NCBI GenBank assembly: GCA_024180945.1
Contig: JAKSGN010000036.1
Coordinates: 496,001-560,000, forward strand
Reading direction: 5' to 3'
Origin: Macrophomina tecta
Taxonomy: Eukaryota; Ascomycota; Dothideomycetes; Botryosphaeriales; Botryosphaeriaceae
Length of the DNA: 64,000 nt
Shown: one piece after another, positions 41,939 through 53,314 of the stretch
Layout: each line of letters begins with the position of its first letter
Numbering within the stretch: position 1 is the first letter of the stretch
Made by a program: the position numbers and the translations under genes
The notes under the pieces: generated by a model
What the model was told of the DNA's origin: nothing
Seen by the model: only the letters and a program-made list of their open reading frames with translations
The model's database searches: none

Positions 41939-43597
41939 ACTTCCGCCTTCACGTGCTACACCTATGATAGAAACCTGACGTCTTCCCGTAAGCTAGCTAC
42001 TGGCGCGCCTGCAAAATCCTCATTCGTCCATGTTACGACATCAAGCTGCAAATCTTTCCAAGTGAGGTTGGTCTACACAAGAATATTGTAATGGACAGTT
42101 GCGTTATACGTGTAGCGCAACAGCAACTCTTACCGGCCTTGCATTGCTTCTGACGACATTTGTTATTTGCTGCCTTCTTTTGTTGCCGTGTTGGGATGCT
42201 TTCGTGTGGGGAAGCTTATTCAAGAAGCGATGGTGACACTGCCCAGCCACCCGTCCTCGAAAACTCCCCAGGATCTTGCCGGTCGGACCCCGCGCCCTGC
42301 TGATCGTTTCTACGCTCAAAGAATGCAATAATGATGAAGTTGGGCATGTTTGCCGGTCTAGGCCCTTTGACCCTCGTCCATGCGGTACGCGTCCGGAGGG
42401 TGCCGAAATGGAAGTAGCCTGTTGCGGATCCTGGAATATAGTGCATTTATCATACGCGTATTTGCAATTCGTTCTTTCTCCTTCGTGAGGTGGGTCGCGG
42501 TACTGCTCTAGATCGCATTCTGGAAAGCTTGTGGTGCCATGATGACGCTCAGCACCGGGGTCTCGTGCGGTACAATTACGAAAGCCCATGCAGGAACTGC
42601 AAAATGGCATCTCGATCTCAGTAGGGGAGCGCGTCGAAATTATATCACACTTATTGTCAACACCGAGCCAACCCCACAGTAGCGCAGTGACGTTACGGAT
42701 TGACTTCTGGCTGACGTCATCCGCAGAGCGGGACGGCTTGGACTGCGATGCCGCATCCCATCCTTTCCACCAGTTCTGCATGCATCTTTCCATGTTCATC
42801 TCATCGTCTCATGGGAAATCCGGACTCTCTTCGGACATTCCATGGCGCCTTCGCTGTGCTCGCCCAAGCTCATGGTGTTGCAGCGCGCAGAGGCCACCCG
42901 GCAAATGAGGCTCTTGTTCCACTCACCGAGGTTGCTTAAACTTACAGCAGCTCTGGGCCGCGTGCTTTTGCGGCCTTTTGGAATACGAAAAGTGATAAGA
43001 GAATGTTGAGTTATCGTCCGGGGGCCGGGCTTTCGGAAGGGGCCAGCCACCAGAAAATGGATGTCCACTGTTATGCTTACGTCACACTCCCTCCTACTAT
43101 ATACTTCCACCCAATACTGCGAGACGATATTGCAGTAGTTTTATAGAGGAATTCGTAAGGGGTAGGGGCCGATCCGCAATCAGCAAGATTGCCGAGACTC
43201 ATCTACTGCGGAGCTCTTTACTCTTCTCTCGTGACTCACGCTTCAGTGTTCCCATCCCTGCCTAATTTCACGTGCGCATTCCTCCAGCGCTCGACACCTT
43301 TTCTTATCTCCCCTTCACAACTATTCACGATGCACATCAGATTCATCAACTAAAGAGCTGTGCCGTCTTCCCATCACGCAATCTCAACCCGTGCTCAAGC
43401 CATCGCGTTCGCGGTCCCATTTTCTCGTGGCCTCAACCCGTCCCGGACACGACCATCCACCACCTTCGCCCTCATGCCCGACCACAGCTATGATTCACTC
43501 CTCACTCCTCACTTCCAGAAAACCTGTTCCTAATATCATCTCCCCACTCCCAATCTTCTCCCCTTCAGACAAAAAATAAAAATCCTGCCTCCTAACA
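41939..43597. other. Gene-poor stretch, one doubtful open frame
   Basis: The only long frame is 42799-42104 on the minus strand (231 codons from a true ATG). It has scattered cysteines (FCSSCMGFRNC) but no domain, and a skewed basic C-terminus. I do not call it a gene. Sequence from 43200 to 43595 on the plus strand is very C/T-rich and resembles the leader of the damaged GNAT gene. Confidence 0.35.
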
Positions 43598-44222
43598 ATG
43601 GCCGCTCACTTCGACCCGCACACGGACGAGCCAACCTTCCAGCTCCCGCCCCCACACGCCCACCTGCGCCCAACGCCCACCCGCCGTCATCGCCGCCTTC
43701 AATGACGCCAGCTTCGACGGCATGAACGCCCTCAGCGCGCCCTACCCGTACACGCCGCACGCCTGGGGGACGGCCTTTGCGCACTGCGAGCGCGGGGGCG
43801 AAAAAGGCAAATGACGAGAGGGCAGCGGGCAATCCAGGGACTGTATGGGAGACTGGGTATGAGTGGGGCCTTTTTTTTTTGCTTTTTTTTTTTTGCCCCT
43901 TTGTCTGCTCGTCGGCCGGCTTTTTGCAGCGCGTTCCGGGGAGTGTGCGTCGGACCTCTCCCTGCAACTTTCTCCTTGGAAGATGCGTGCAGCTATTGCG
44001 TGGAGAGTGCTGACGAAGGGAACTTAGCCTGGCTTGTTTCTGCGGCGCGCGACGCGTGGCATCATGACCGCAGTGCTGCGCGCAAAGCTGGACCCGCTCT
44101 TTGTTGGGTGCATGCACGTCCAGTACTTGCGGGGCTCTCGTTCCTCGAACACTAACGTCGGAAGTAGAAGAGTCCTCGAAAACAGCGGCGTCGTATACGA
44201 AAAATTCGCGAGCGGGCGTATT
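43598..44222 (+). pseudogene. GNAT-type N-acetyltransferase remnant, frameshifted
   Basis: Pieces of a fungal GNAT acetyltransferase occur in order. MAAHFDPHTDEPTFQLPPP starts at 43598 and runs into a stop at about 43703. In another frame the expected continuation appears (VIAAFNDASFDGMN then APYPYTPHAWG), matching the start of the GNAT fold, but it stops at 43812. After two T-runs near 43871-43894 and a stretch I cannot align, the C-terminal part reads RGIMTAVLR (acetyl-CoA loop pattern) and NVGSRRVLENSGVVYEKFASGRI, ending about 44222. At least one frameshift and loss of the middle are needed to explain it. Introns could account for part but not for the missing central strands. Confidence 0.5.
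43871..43894. repeat. Interrupted poly-T tract
   Basis: T10, then GC, then T12, seen directly, inside the GNAT remnant. It marks non-coding sequence in the middle of what should be the acetyltransferase fold. Confidence 0.8.
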
Positions 44223-44623
44223 TGAAGCCAACGAGAAGAAGGTGGGCAGGAAAGAGGCAGTGAGCGGTGCGAGTGACATGCTGTGGAGGCCTTCGCCGGA
44301 GATAATGGGGTCCCGGAAACGTATACCACCACAACGGTCTGTGAGGTTTCAACCCATGGGCTTGCAGAAGTCCACATGGTAGAGGGGTATGATTGCCTCT
44401 ACTGGACGTAGCCATTGACTCGGTTCGCAGGACACATCTCGTATAAACAATGTGTTGTTTGGTACGACAGCAGCCGCAAGCGAACAATGCTATTGTTCAT
44501 TTCGGACAAGGAGCTCCCTGGTGGAAACCAGACGACACAAAAAGATTGTTTCGAGGCCTGAAAATATTTTAATGGATGAGATCACCCGAGGTCAAACTAT
44601 CACCAAAGCCAGTCCTTCATACC

Positions 44624-46273
44624 ATGGAGTCAGATACTACTAGCACCCCCTCCAAGGGGTATCTCCAGAGCTTGGCGCATGGTGTTGGCCGGCTGATAAC
44701 GGTATTTGCTGGCGGCGTTCCTAGCGGTAAGGTGGGCAGGGTCGTTAAGGCATTCGAAGACGGATGTGCGAGTCCGCTTTGCCATAGCATTGCGGGGCTT
44801 GTTTGGGGGCTTGTGGCGGGATATATGCTTTTGAAAAGCTATTGGGCTGCTCTTGAGACCCTCATCCTTACCCACTATGCTTGCACCCTTACCATTCACT
44901 CTGGTGAACATATTGGAGATGACGTGGTAGAATGGATGAGCAAGAACCTCGAATTAGACACCAACGTCTTCGAGATTCATTACTCCAGGGCTCCGGAGGA
45001 GGAGCGAGCCAACATTCAGCTGAAGCCTGGACTTGGAACACATACGTTCCGCTATGGCGGGACCTGGCTCCGCATCTCGCGGTCTCGCATCAAGGTTGGC
45101 GAAAGGGAAGGGGGTAAAATAGGCCTCGCGAAAGAAGTTCTCAAAATCTCCAGCTTCGGCAGGGGTAACAGCGTCCTCCAAGCTTTCCTGGAGGAATGCC
45201 GGGACTTTGCATCTAACCAAGTGGGCAAGGTGACCCATATCTACCGCACAAGCCCTCGGGCTCGCGGCAGGTGGGACTCCCCGACCTCTCGCGTTTCTCG
45301 GCCAATGTCAACCATTGACATCGATGAGGCCGTCAAGGAAAACCTGCTGGAAGATGCCCGCCGTTACTTGCACGTCTCGGCCCGCAACTTCTACGCGAAC
45401 CGCGGGATCCCACATCGTCGCGGGTACCTGTTCTACGGCCCTCCCGGATGCGGTAAGAGCTCGATCTCGCAGGCGATGGCCGGCCACTTCCGGATCCCCA
45501 TCTTCACCGTCTCCCTGGCCTCGTCCGACATGACCGACGACGTTCTCGAGCAGCTCTTCGACGGCGTGGCCGACCGCTGCGACCCTCCGAAGTGCATCGT
45601 CCTCCTCGAAGACATCGACTCGGCGGGCATTTCGCGCGAGAAGATGCGGGCGGCCAGGGCCCGGAGGAGGCAGCACGGCGTCACGCTGTCCGGCCTGCTC
45701 AACATCATCGACGGCGTCGCCGCGCTGGAGGGACGGCTGCTCATCATGACGTCGAACACGCCCGACACCCTCGACGCCGCGCTCATCCGGCCGGGCCGCA
45801 TCGACAAGCAGGTCTACTTCGGCCCCGTCACGCACGCGGTGGCGGCCAGCATCTTCGCGCGCATGTTCACCGTTGGGCCGGACGAACAGTTCGACGATGA
45901 GCAGTCGGCAAGACAGCAGCAGCAGCAGCAGCAGCCGGACTGCGGCCTGCCGGCGCTTGCGAGCGCATTTGGCGCGGTGGTCCCGGAGAAGCTGGTCACC
46001 CCGGCTGAGACGCAGTGCTATCTCCTCGAGCACCGTGACGACCCCGTCGCCGCCGTGGAACGCGCGGCTGACTGGGTCGCTCGGTTGGTTGAGGCGAAAA
46101 CTAAAGGCACTAGTGTTTCGGAGCCAACGCCTGTTGGAGCTGGTGCGCAGGCTGCCGGTGGTGCCGGAGAGGGTGGAGAGGACGAGGGTGATGATGATGA
46201 TGATGATGACCACCATCATGTTCGTCAGCCAGACGATCCTGCACGGTTTGGTACTGACGAGTCTGGCGATTGA
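44624..46273 (+). CDS. BCS1-like AAA ATPase
   Basis: Single-exon protein of 549 residues (an in-frame ATG at 44576 would add 16). Layout follows mitochondrial BCS1, which inserts the Rieske protein into complex III: a TM helix near 55-75 (AGLVWGLVAGYMLLKSYW), a BCS1-type N-domain with THTFRYGGTWLRISRSR, then an AAA core. Walker A is GPPGCGKS at 272-279. Walker B is IVLLEDIDSAG around 325-335. The second region of homology is NTPDTLDAALIRPGRID. Fungi carry many diverged BCS1 paralogues, and this one is probably such a paralogue, because it has a polyglutamine run (Q7) in a C-terminal insert and ends in an acidic D7-H3 low-complexity tail not found in canonical BCS1. Target and compartment are uncertain. 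Confidence 0.9.
   Translation: MESDTTSTPSKGYLQSLAHGVGRLITVFAGGVPSGKVGRVVKAFEDGCASPLCHSIAGLVWGLVAGYMLLKSYWAALETLILTHYACTLTIHSGEHIGDDVVEWMSKNLELDTNVFEIHYSRAPEEERANIQLKPGLGTHTFRYGGTWLRISRSRIKVGEREGGKIGLAKEVLKISSFGRGNSVLQAFLEECRDFASNQVGKVTHIYRTSPRARGRWDSPTSRVSRPMSTIDIDEAVKENLLEDARRYLHVSARNFYANRGIPHRRGYLFYGPPGCGKSSISQAMAGHFRIPIFTVSLASSDMTDDVLEQLFDGVADRCDPPKCIVLLEDIDSAGISREKMRAARARRRQHGVTLSGLLNIIDGVAALEGRLLIMTSNTPDTLDAALIRPGRIDKQVYFGPVTHAVAASIFARMFTVGPDEQFDDEQSARQQQQQQQPDCGLPALASAFGAVVPEKLVTPAETQCYLLEHRDDPVAAVERAADWVARLVEAKTKGTSVSEPTPVGAGAQAAGGAGEGGEDEGDDDDDDDHHHVRQPDDPARFGTDESGD
45916..45938 (+). repeat. CAG trinucleotide run encoding polyglutamine
   Basis: Consecutive CAG units coding Q7 inside the C-terminal lid region of the BCS1-like ATPase; likely length-variable between strains. 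Confidence 0.8.
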
Positions 46274-47207
46274 AGACCTCTCAAGGACATCACCTCGGCG
46301 GATGATCTATAAATAGATATTTCCTCCATACATGCTATCATCGAAGGAGCCACCGTTGACATGTCCTTTCTGGCGCCTGACGGAACGGTAAGTCAATTCC
46401 ACGAATCCCCTTTGCTTCAATGCGATCGGATTGTCCTTTCTCGTTTTGTTTTAGCCAATGCATAGTCAACACTATATTTTCATTGCCTGTAGTGCCGACT
46501 GCTGTGAAGTGAAGCTGATCCGTGCCGGAAGTTTGGGTCCAGCCGAAGCGTGCAATCCTAAGTCGGCCAGACTCCAGTTCCTTCGAGGAACACGGAACCG
46601 GAATCGTGAATAATTTTGAGGGCTGGATAGAGATTTGGGGAGCTTCTGCAGGGAGTCAGGTCCGACGGGTGGATTATGATTGGTTCTGCGTTGGTTTGAT
46701 CTAGAACCAGACGTAGAATCCGCCTCAGTTCCGGCCAGACGGGGCAGCGATCCAGCCCCCTCTTCATTAACGTAGCCGACGTTACCAGTTCAGGCAATGG
46801 GGCAGCTTCGACCCGCGGAAACGGCTCCGCCATCTCTAAACCACTCTTCTATGGTTTAAAGGGTATAGTTCATACGACGCCTAAAGACTGCTTTATTGTT
46901 CCTACCAGCGCCACATGCTCATTGAGCCGACGACAAAGAAGCCCGCGCTAGTATGGTTGACGCCACAGGCAGTGCCGACATCCCACACTAGTTGGACTCG
47001 CCATAAAAAGAAAAATAAAAACTCCCGTAATTTCCGACCGGTTGACCATTAGCATTCCTGGCGCCGCTCGCCTACCCGCCGGCCACTTTTAGGCTCGTCA
47101 ACCCGCGCATCCGCGCTACCCTATCCACACCGGCGTGGCGCCATGAACCGCGAATCGGCGCTGCGCTACGAAGTTTTGAAATAAGAAAAAAGTCGCCCGG
47201 CAACACT
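46274..47207. other. Intergenic between convergent genes, nothing seen
   Basis: About 930 bp between the BCS1-like stop and the FAD monooxygenase stop; no coding signal. Confidence 0.4.
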
Positions 47208-48835
47208 TCACAGCCTCGACTCCACCGCCACCGGCTGCGCCCGCACCGCGCCAATGTTCTTCTCCCCCTCCTCCAGCCCCGCCGTCGCCGCCGCGGTGGC
47301 GTCCGGGTCGGGCAGGAAATCCAGCCAGGGCGCGGCGCGCGAAAAGGCGGCGTACAGGTCGGCCTTGCGCCCATCCGGAATGTACGGGCTAACCCAGCGC
47401 GACGCCATCTTCAGGTACCACGTGTCCTGGGCCTCGTAGCGGGTGACGACGCCGGAGAGCGTAGTGACGGTCTCGGCGCGCGAGCGGTGCTGCTGCTCGT
47501 ACGTGTTGAATATATCGGAGAGTTGGGAGGTGCTCGGGGCGGGCGAGGAGGCGAGGAGCGCGTGCAGCAGGTTCGTAAGGCGCACAATGCCCTCGTAGGC
47601 CGTGTTGGCGCCGAGGCCGGGGTTGACGGTTGCCTGCGAGGGAGGGATTAGCTCGTCGGCTCAGCGGCTGGGGTTGCCCGGATAGGAAGTGATCGGAGTG
47701 GGGTTGGGGGAAGTAGGGGGGCAGCGAGCGGATGGGTAGACACGGGGTTGGTAGGCACGCACCTTGTGCACGGCGTCGCCGACCAGCACGACGCGGCCGT
47801 GGCTCCATTTCTTCGACACGCCTTCCTCCAGCGGCGACAGCGTGGCGCGCACGCGCGTGTCCCACAGGTCTTGCAGCGTGTAGCCCGGGCCGACGACCGT
47901 CTTGCCGTACTTGCTGACCAACGCCGCGGCGTCGGCCTCGGTGAAGCGCGGGACGTTAGGCATGCGGGAGACCTTGTCCATCTTTTCGTAGAAGAACCAG
48001 AAGACCAGGCCTGGCACGTTGGCGCAGGAGAAGGAGGAGTGGTAGTTGTAGTATGAGGTGTGGATCATGCCATCTTGCATCAATGGCTGGGAAGCGTCGT
48101 TCTTGGAGACGCCGAAGAGGCACTTGTACTCGGCCGTGAAGGCTAGGAAAGCAGAGGTCAGCTCTGCCTTGGGCTGGGTATTTTGGGGGAGGGGGGGAGA
48201 GGAAACGAAGATGGCGGAACGTACATTCGTTGATCTCCTTCTGGAGCTCTGGCTCAACCTTGCCAACCTCGGCGGCCATGAGGCTTCTCACCTGGCTGTG
48301 GATACCGTCACAGCCGACGAGGATGCTGCCTTGGATGCTTTCGCCCGTGCTCGTCTGCACCGTGATTGCGTCTTCCGACTCGGTGTAGGAGACGATCTCC
48401 GTCTTCGTTCGGACCTTTGACTTGTCCTGGAGATGGCTGTAGAGGATCTTGATTGCCTCGCAACGCTCAAGGAAAATCCAGGGACGGCCCATCCTACAGC
48501 CGGGTCAACGTTGGCCGCGCTGGATGCGTGTGCCGCCCAACATACCTCTCGAGAATGTCGGCAAACAAGCGCGAGTCCTCAAAGCACTTGCCATTCTCGT
48601 CGAAATGCTGCCTGTAGAGAGAAGGCGAGGCGACGTTCTTGATGTCGTCCCACACGCCCAGCTGCTCAAACACCTTGACGGAGTGGGGCTGGAAGCCGAT
48701 GGAAGCTCCAAGCTGGGGGCCAATGTCGCCCTTCTCAAGCAACACATAGTCAATGCCGGCACGCTCGAGACACAGCGCCAGCATAATGCCGGCCAAGCTT
48801 CCGCCGGCAATGATGACTCTGAAGGGGGACGACAT
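47208..48835 (-). CDS. FAD-dependent monooxygenase (PHBH-fold, PaxM-like group)
   Basis: Class A flavin monooxygenase of the group that includes fungal meroterpenoid epoxidases and salicylate-hydroxylase-like enzymes. Exons 48835-48546, 48493-48225, 48142-47763 and 47633-47208 give 454 residues; all junctions keep frame. The FAD dinucleotide-binding start is VIIAGGSLAGIMLALCLERAG. A middle block is ILVGCDGIHSQVRSLM (the DG motif). The second FAD block is GRVVLVGDAVHK at 302-313, followed across the last intron by NPGLGANTAYEG. There is no obvious C-terminal TM helix. No polyketide synthase, terpene cyclase or prenyltransferase lies within the window, so it is either an orphan or at the edge of its pathway. 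Substrate unknown. Confidence 0.9.
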
Positions 48836-50294
48836 GGCGGATTGCTGGGATGGTGGAGACTTGACGCTGGCTGTGCGTTAGAACCGACTGGACGGCAGCG
48901 TGCGAGGAGCTGGGGCTTACTGTCGCAGAGCTACACACGGAGTGCCGGAGAAGCAGAGAAGAGGAGGTGTTGCTCAGATGTGGGGCTGGGAAGACCGAAC
49001 AATGCGGGCACGAAGGTGGCCAGGATTTAAGTAGTCAATGGCGAGGGCAGCTGCTCGATATCAGACCACGCACAGCGTGCATAGCGAATGCGGTGCGGTG
49101 GATAATCCGGGGCGGCCTTGAATCAAGGGCGTGCCCGGGTGTTTCAGGGTCTGGTGATTGGCGGCCATGGCAGAGGCACGATGACTCGCACAACTCGGGA
49201 GGCGCAATGCAGAGGGGTGGTGGGGAGGTCCAGAGATGTGAACGAGGCGGCAGCCAATGGCGGCGACCGGGCGCTAATGTGGCACAGCAGCGGCCGGCCC
49301 ACGCGCGGACCGTGCGAGATCTGCAAAGCTTGTGCAAGCGACGGAGGTGCTCGCCATGAAACACACGCGCAGCCGGATCCCGGGAAAAGCGAATCAGGAC
49401 AGCACCAGAGCTCGCGGACATGCCGGCCAGCGAGAGGAAATTGCCGAGCAGGCGGCGGCATGGGCGGCGACGCAGGGACACGCGCAGCCGGCGAGCAACA
49501 CCACGTCCCCGCACGCGACCGGGCCGGGCGTCGCTCGAATCACCACCAACGGACAGCTCCGGCTCCGCCAGGTGCGCGGCAGCCCCCCGAGCGCCCGTCG
49601 GGAGGCCTCGGGGTGCGAAGGCGCGCCTGTGGGGCCAGGGGCGCAGATGCGGCGGCGCGGTCTGGCGCCGGTCCGCGGGACTACCTCCGCCCAGCCAACT
49701 GCAGCACGCGCCATGCCCGACCGCTACTCAGACTCCAGCCTCTCTGCTCTGCTAGCAAGCACCTAGTCCCCCGAGCCCCAAATCTCCACGCTTCTGGCCT
49801 CCGCGCGCGGAGCCTTCGACGATGATGGACGCCAACAGGCCCTGGGCGATGCAGCCAGATCGTCCGCGAGCCCTTAGTGTTTCCCGCCGGGCGCCCGCCT
49901 CCCCCTCCCCCGCCCGCGGCCGTGGCTCGAAGCAGCGTGGGTTGGGCTTCGCTCGTCTGCTGCAGCGGGCCGTCGTCAAAATCGCCCTGACTGCTCGATT
50001 TGACATCTCGCGTAGCCGGCCGGCCTTAGTCGCGCGCGCTCCACCTGTATATGTTCGCATGCGTTGCCCGGCCCACGAGTCGCTCTGCAGGGGTGGTATG
50101 GTGCAAGAGCGGTCCCGTATAGCTATCCTCACGTATTTGCCGGGTGCTCCCTTGTAGCTGGCAGGGGACTCGCGTGCTTTCCTTTAATTAACGCCAGCAG
50201 TTCGATCCTACTGATCGCGCCTACTACAACTGTACACTCCGCCCACGGCCTTCTCCACGTCTCTGTCGTCCCTCTCCCCCCGTCGCCTGCCGCC
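48836..50294. promoter_or_regulatory. Long GC-rich divergent intergenic region
   Basis: 1.46 kb separates the start of the FAD monooxygenase (minus) from the start of the seven-TM protein (plus). It contains many overlapping open frames on both strands, typical of GC-rich non-coding DNA, with no motifs. It must contain both promoters. Confidence 0.4.
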
Positions 50295-51989
50295 ATGCCG
50301 GTCGCTCTTGACAGCCAAGTGCTGCTCGCTTTGCTTCGACGAGATGACCACGGCCCCAGTCACACCCCCGCCGAAATCCCGCTGGCCGGCAGGATTGTCT
50401 CCGTGGGTTTTGCCGCCTGCCGCTGGATTTGCTGTCGCTAATGCCTCTGCAGATGCTCTTGTCGCTTGTGGCGCTTTGCATCCTCTCCGTCTGCATGCTC
50501 CGCCGCGTGCAGAACATCCGGAACTACGCAGCCCTCCCCCTCGGCGCCTGGTACATCTTGCTCATCTACGCCGACTCGTTTCTCTTCGTCTTCATCACTG
50601 CTGTCTTCAAGGATGTCGGCCTCAACGAGACCATCACCATCTGTCGGGCTGCAATCCTACTCTGCCTTACATTGTATCTGTCGACAAAGGTCTGCGTCTA
50701 CCTGTTTCTGGTCGAGAAAGTCGTAAGTAGACCACCGCACCCCCGACCCCGGCCTTCGTCCACCTGCTGAGGTCGCATCAGTACATTGTTCGCGGCAGCA
50801 GCATGCCGAGGCTCAAGGACCGCCTGTACGTTTTCAACATCTGTGCCGCCATGGGGCCGTATGGCGTGCTGGCCATCCTCAACATCATTTGGTAAGCTTC
50901 ACCGGCCCGATTCCCACTACCACTTCGAGTAATTTTGCTCGCCTTCTAACCTGACTGCAGGAGATTCTCGCATCTCAGAAACGGGACCTGCATCATCGGA
51001 ATGGAGAAGAAGGCGCTGATGCCGCTCATCATCTTCGATGTCGGCGTCAATGTCTACTTGACTACTTTGTTCATCGTGCCTCTACGACGTACGTCGTCCC
51101 CCTTGCGCAATCTCGCCCGAGGCCAATCACGAGGCTAATCTCTCTCAATCAGAACTATACTCGTACAAAAACAAGGACATGAACATTCGCACCATGGCCG
51201 TCCGTACATTCATCGGCTCCTGCTGCACCCTTATGTCCTCCGTCGCCAACCTCACCCTCCTCATGGTCCTTAACGGCGAGCCCGCCTGGATCTGCTTCAT
51301 CACATGCAACGCAGAGAGTAAGTTTCGCTCCTGTGCCCAGCCCGCTCCAAGCCACTCCCGGAAAATGGAAAATGGCAAAAAGCCCTAACGCCACACTACC
51401 CCCAGTCCTCTTCTCCGTCCTGGTCCTGCACTGGGTCACGTCCCGCGACCGCACCGGCCAAACCACCAACCAATACCCGTCCGCAGAGCCCAGCGGCGAC
51501 CTCAACGGCAGCGCGCGCAATCACAATTCACGGCTCTCCAACATTCTCAGCTCGCGCAGCCGCGGCGCGGCCTCGAAATCGAAAATGGGCACGGAAACCA
51601 TGATATCAGAGCACTACCAAGCGCGCAGCGGCGGCGGCGGCAGCGAGTGGCCGTCGGACGAGGACCTGACGGGCGGTGGTGCAAAGGACGGCACGGGCGC
51701 AGCGATCGGCAGGGACTGGCCGTCAGACATGCGGTGCGTCATCAATTCGCAGTGCGAGCGCGGCGAGGAGCTGCGCGACGGAGACATCGCGCTGGATCGC
51801 ATCACGGTCAAGACGGAGAGCGAGGTCAGGCGTGAGCAGCGGGTGCGGCACGGCGGGAGCAACAGGCGGTCCGCCGCCGGGCTGAGCAGGACGAGGAGCG
51901 TGGCTGAGGATGCCGAGAGCGATACCACGGCCGCGAGTCGGGGGAGGGACAATAGCACGGATGGGATTGTCGGGACGCACATGGTGTGA
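50295..51989 (+). CDS. Seven-TM membrane protein, orphan receptor-like
   Basis: Six exons: 50295-50402, 50453-50722, 50782-50891, 50961-51088, 51153-51317 and 51406-51989; 454 residues, every junction in frame. Seven hydrophobic segments lie near 37-55, 64-88, 100-123, 140-163, 182-203, 220-246 and 251-272, preceded by a short extracellular N-terminus without signal peptide. Loop features include VEKVYIVRGSSMPRLKDRLY and PLRQLYSYKNKDMNIRT. The cytosolic tail of ~180 residues is Ser/Arg/Gly-rich with many RxxS sites, as for a regulated receptor. It looks like an uncharacterised Pezizomycotina 7TM family; ligand and G-protein coupling are unknown. The small first exon is supported by a 50 bp intron with a GCTAAT branch site. 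Confidence 0.82.
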
Positions 51990-53314
51990 TGGGCCCTGGC
52001 GTTTGGTTGAACAGCGGGGCGGTCTTTTGGAAAAAACGGATGATACCAGCCTCTGACGGCAGGGGCAGCATTGCATAAGGCGTTCGGATTTGGATGGATT
52101 GGACTCTCCTTGTGGATTTTCCTTTTTATCTTTACGTGTCCCGCGAGGACATGTCAAAGCTCGGTGGACGAGCCCAAGTGCACTGGCGCACCTTAAGATG
52201 TATCCATATGTGACCACCAAAATAAAAGATTCTGAGACGACAATCGAACAATAAGTTTCCCTTTGAATGGAACGCTTCCATGCTTCTTCAATGGCCTCCT
52301 GGAGGTTTTGATCTTCCTTAGTGGAAGCCAGCTTCGAGACACTCACCACTCAACTCGCACTCCCCTTGCCGTCCATCGCGGCTGACTGGCAACTCCGCCG
52401 GTAAAGCTCTTGGCAAGCTTCGAGCGCCATAATTCCGATATCGTAAAATCATAAACTGCTCACCTGGATCAGAAGAGGCCGTCTCGACGCTAAAGACACG
52501 GCACCCACGAGCTTGGCAGCAGGAACCGCGCGCCAATTTTGCTCTGCTCATATCGTGTCGGCGAACAAAGGGTCTGGAACCTATGGAAAGGCAAGATCGC
52601 CTACGGCGAGCTATAATAGCGGGGGATTCCCCCCAGTGTTTCTCCATGGACACTAGTGGCAGTCCGGATCCTGCGAGAATCTTGGCTCCACGTGGGGGAA
52701 CGCTTCCCGAGAGCATTCCCACCACCAACGAATTGCGCTAACCTTTCTCTAGCGGGTAACCAAACGAAAAAAAAAAAAGAAGAAGAAGAAGAAATATTGG
52801 AACCTTTGCCGATCGTACCTGGCGATACTTTGGAAGATGAGGCCCCACCACCGAATGAGGAAGGGCTCCAGAGCTTGCAACAAGCTTTCGTAGCTCCTAA
52901 GTACAGTAAATACCTAGCCATGGGCACACGCTTCCGAGCACGTGGCTTTGGCTCCCGAGCACGTGGCATCTGAGGCTTTATGCTCCGCGCCTCACCCTTG
53001 CGCGGGGAAGCCCCGTGAACCCTGTGGACTACTGGCGGACTATCCCGTCCGACAAGAAGTGTCTTCTAGTTCCCCAAGAAGGATACTCCTGATGGAGCGG
53101 GGGGGTTTTTGCAAGCTTTTTAGCGCGGCATCAAATAACCATCAAATGCAAAAGTCATCAATTCGTGTGCTTGGCGGCCCATTCCGCTCGAAGACGCAAA
53201 AGACGATCCTCAAAAGCACTAGCGAAATAGTGTAATATGAGAGGGAAAAAGGAAACGTGAATGATGAACGCTCGGCCTTCCTCAGCCACATGAACAGCAC
53301 TCCGCGCGGCGAAA
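51990..53314. other. Intergenic, simple repeats only
   Basis: 1.3 kb between the 7TM stop and the HET stop (convergent). It contains an A12 run and a GAA repeat (52767-52793). No supported gene. Confidence 0.4.
52767..52793. repeat. Poly-A plus GAA repeat
   Basis: A12 followed by five GAA units, seen directly in non-coding DNA. Confidence 0.8.

Noticed and set aside
42104..42799. 231-codon minus-strand frame from a true ATG
   Set aside because: No domain, irregular composition with basic C-terminus; isolated. Kept as a note in the intergenic entry only.
45308..46219. 303-codon frame antisense to the AAA ATPase
   Set aside because: Composition artefact (Arg/Val/Asp repeats) of GC-rich coding DNA; no domain.
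47208..51989. Secondary-metabolite cluster around the FAD monooxygenase
   Set aside because: No polyketide synthase, peptide synthetase, terpene cyclase, prenyltransferase or P450 is visible nearby.
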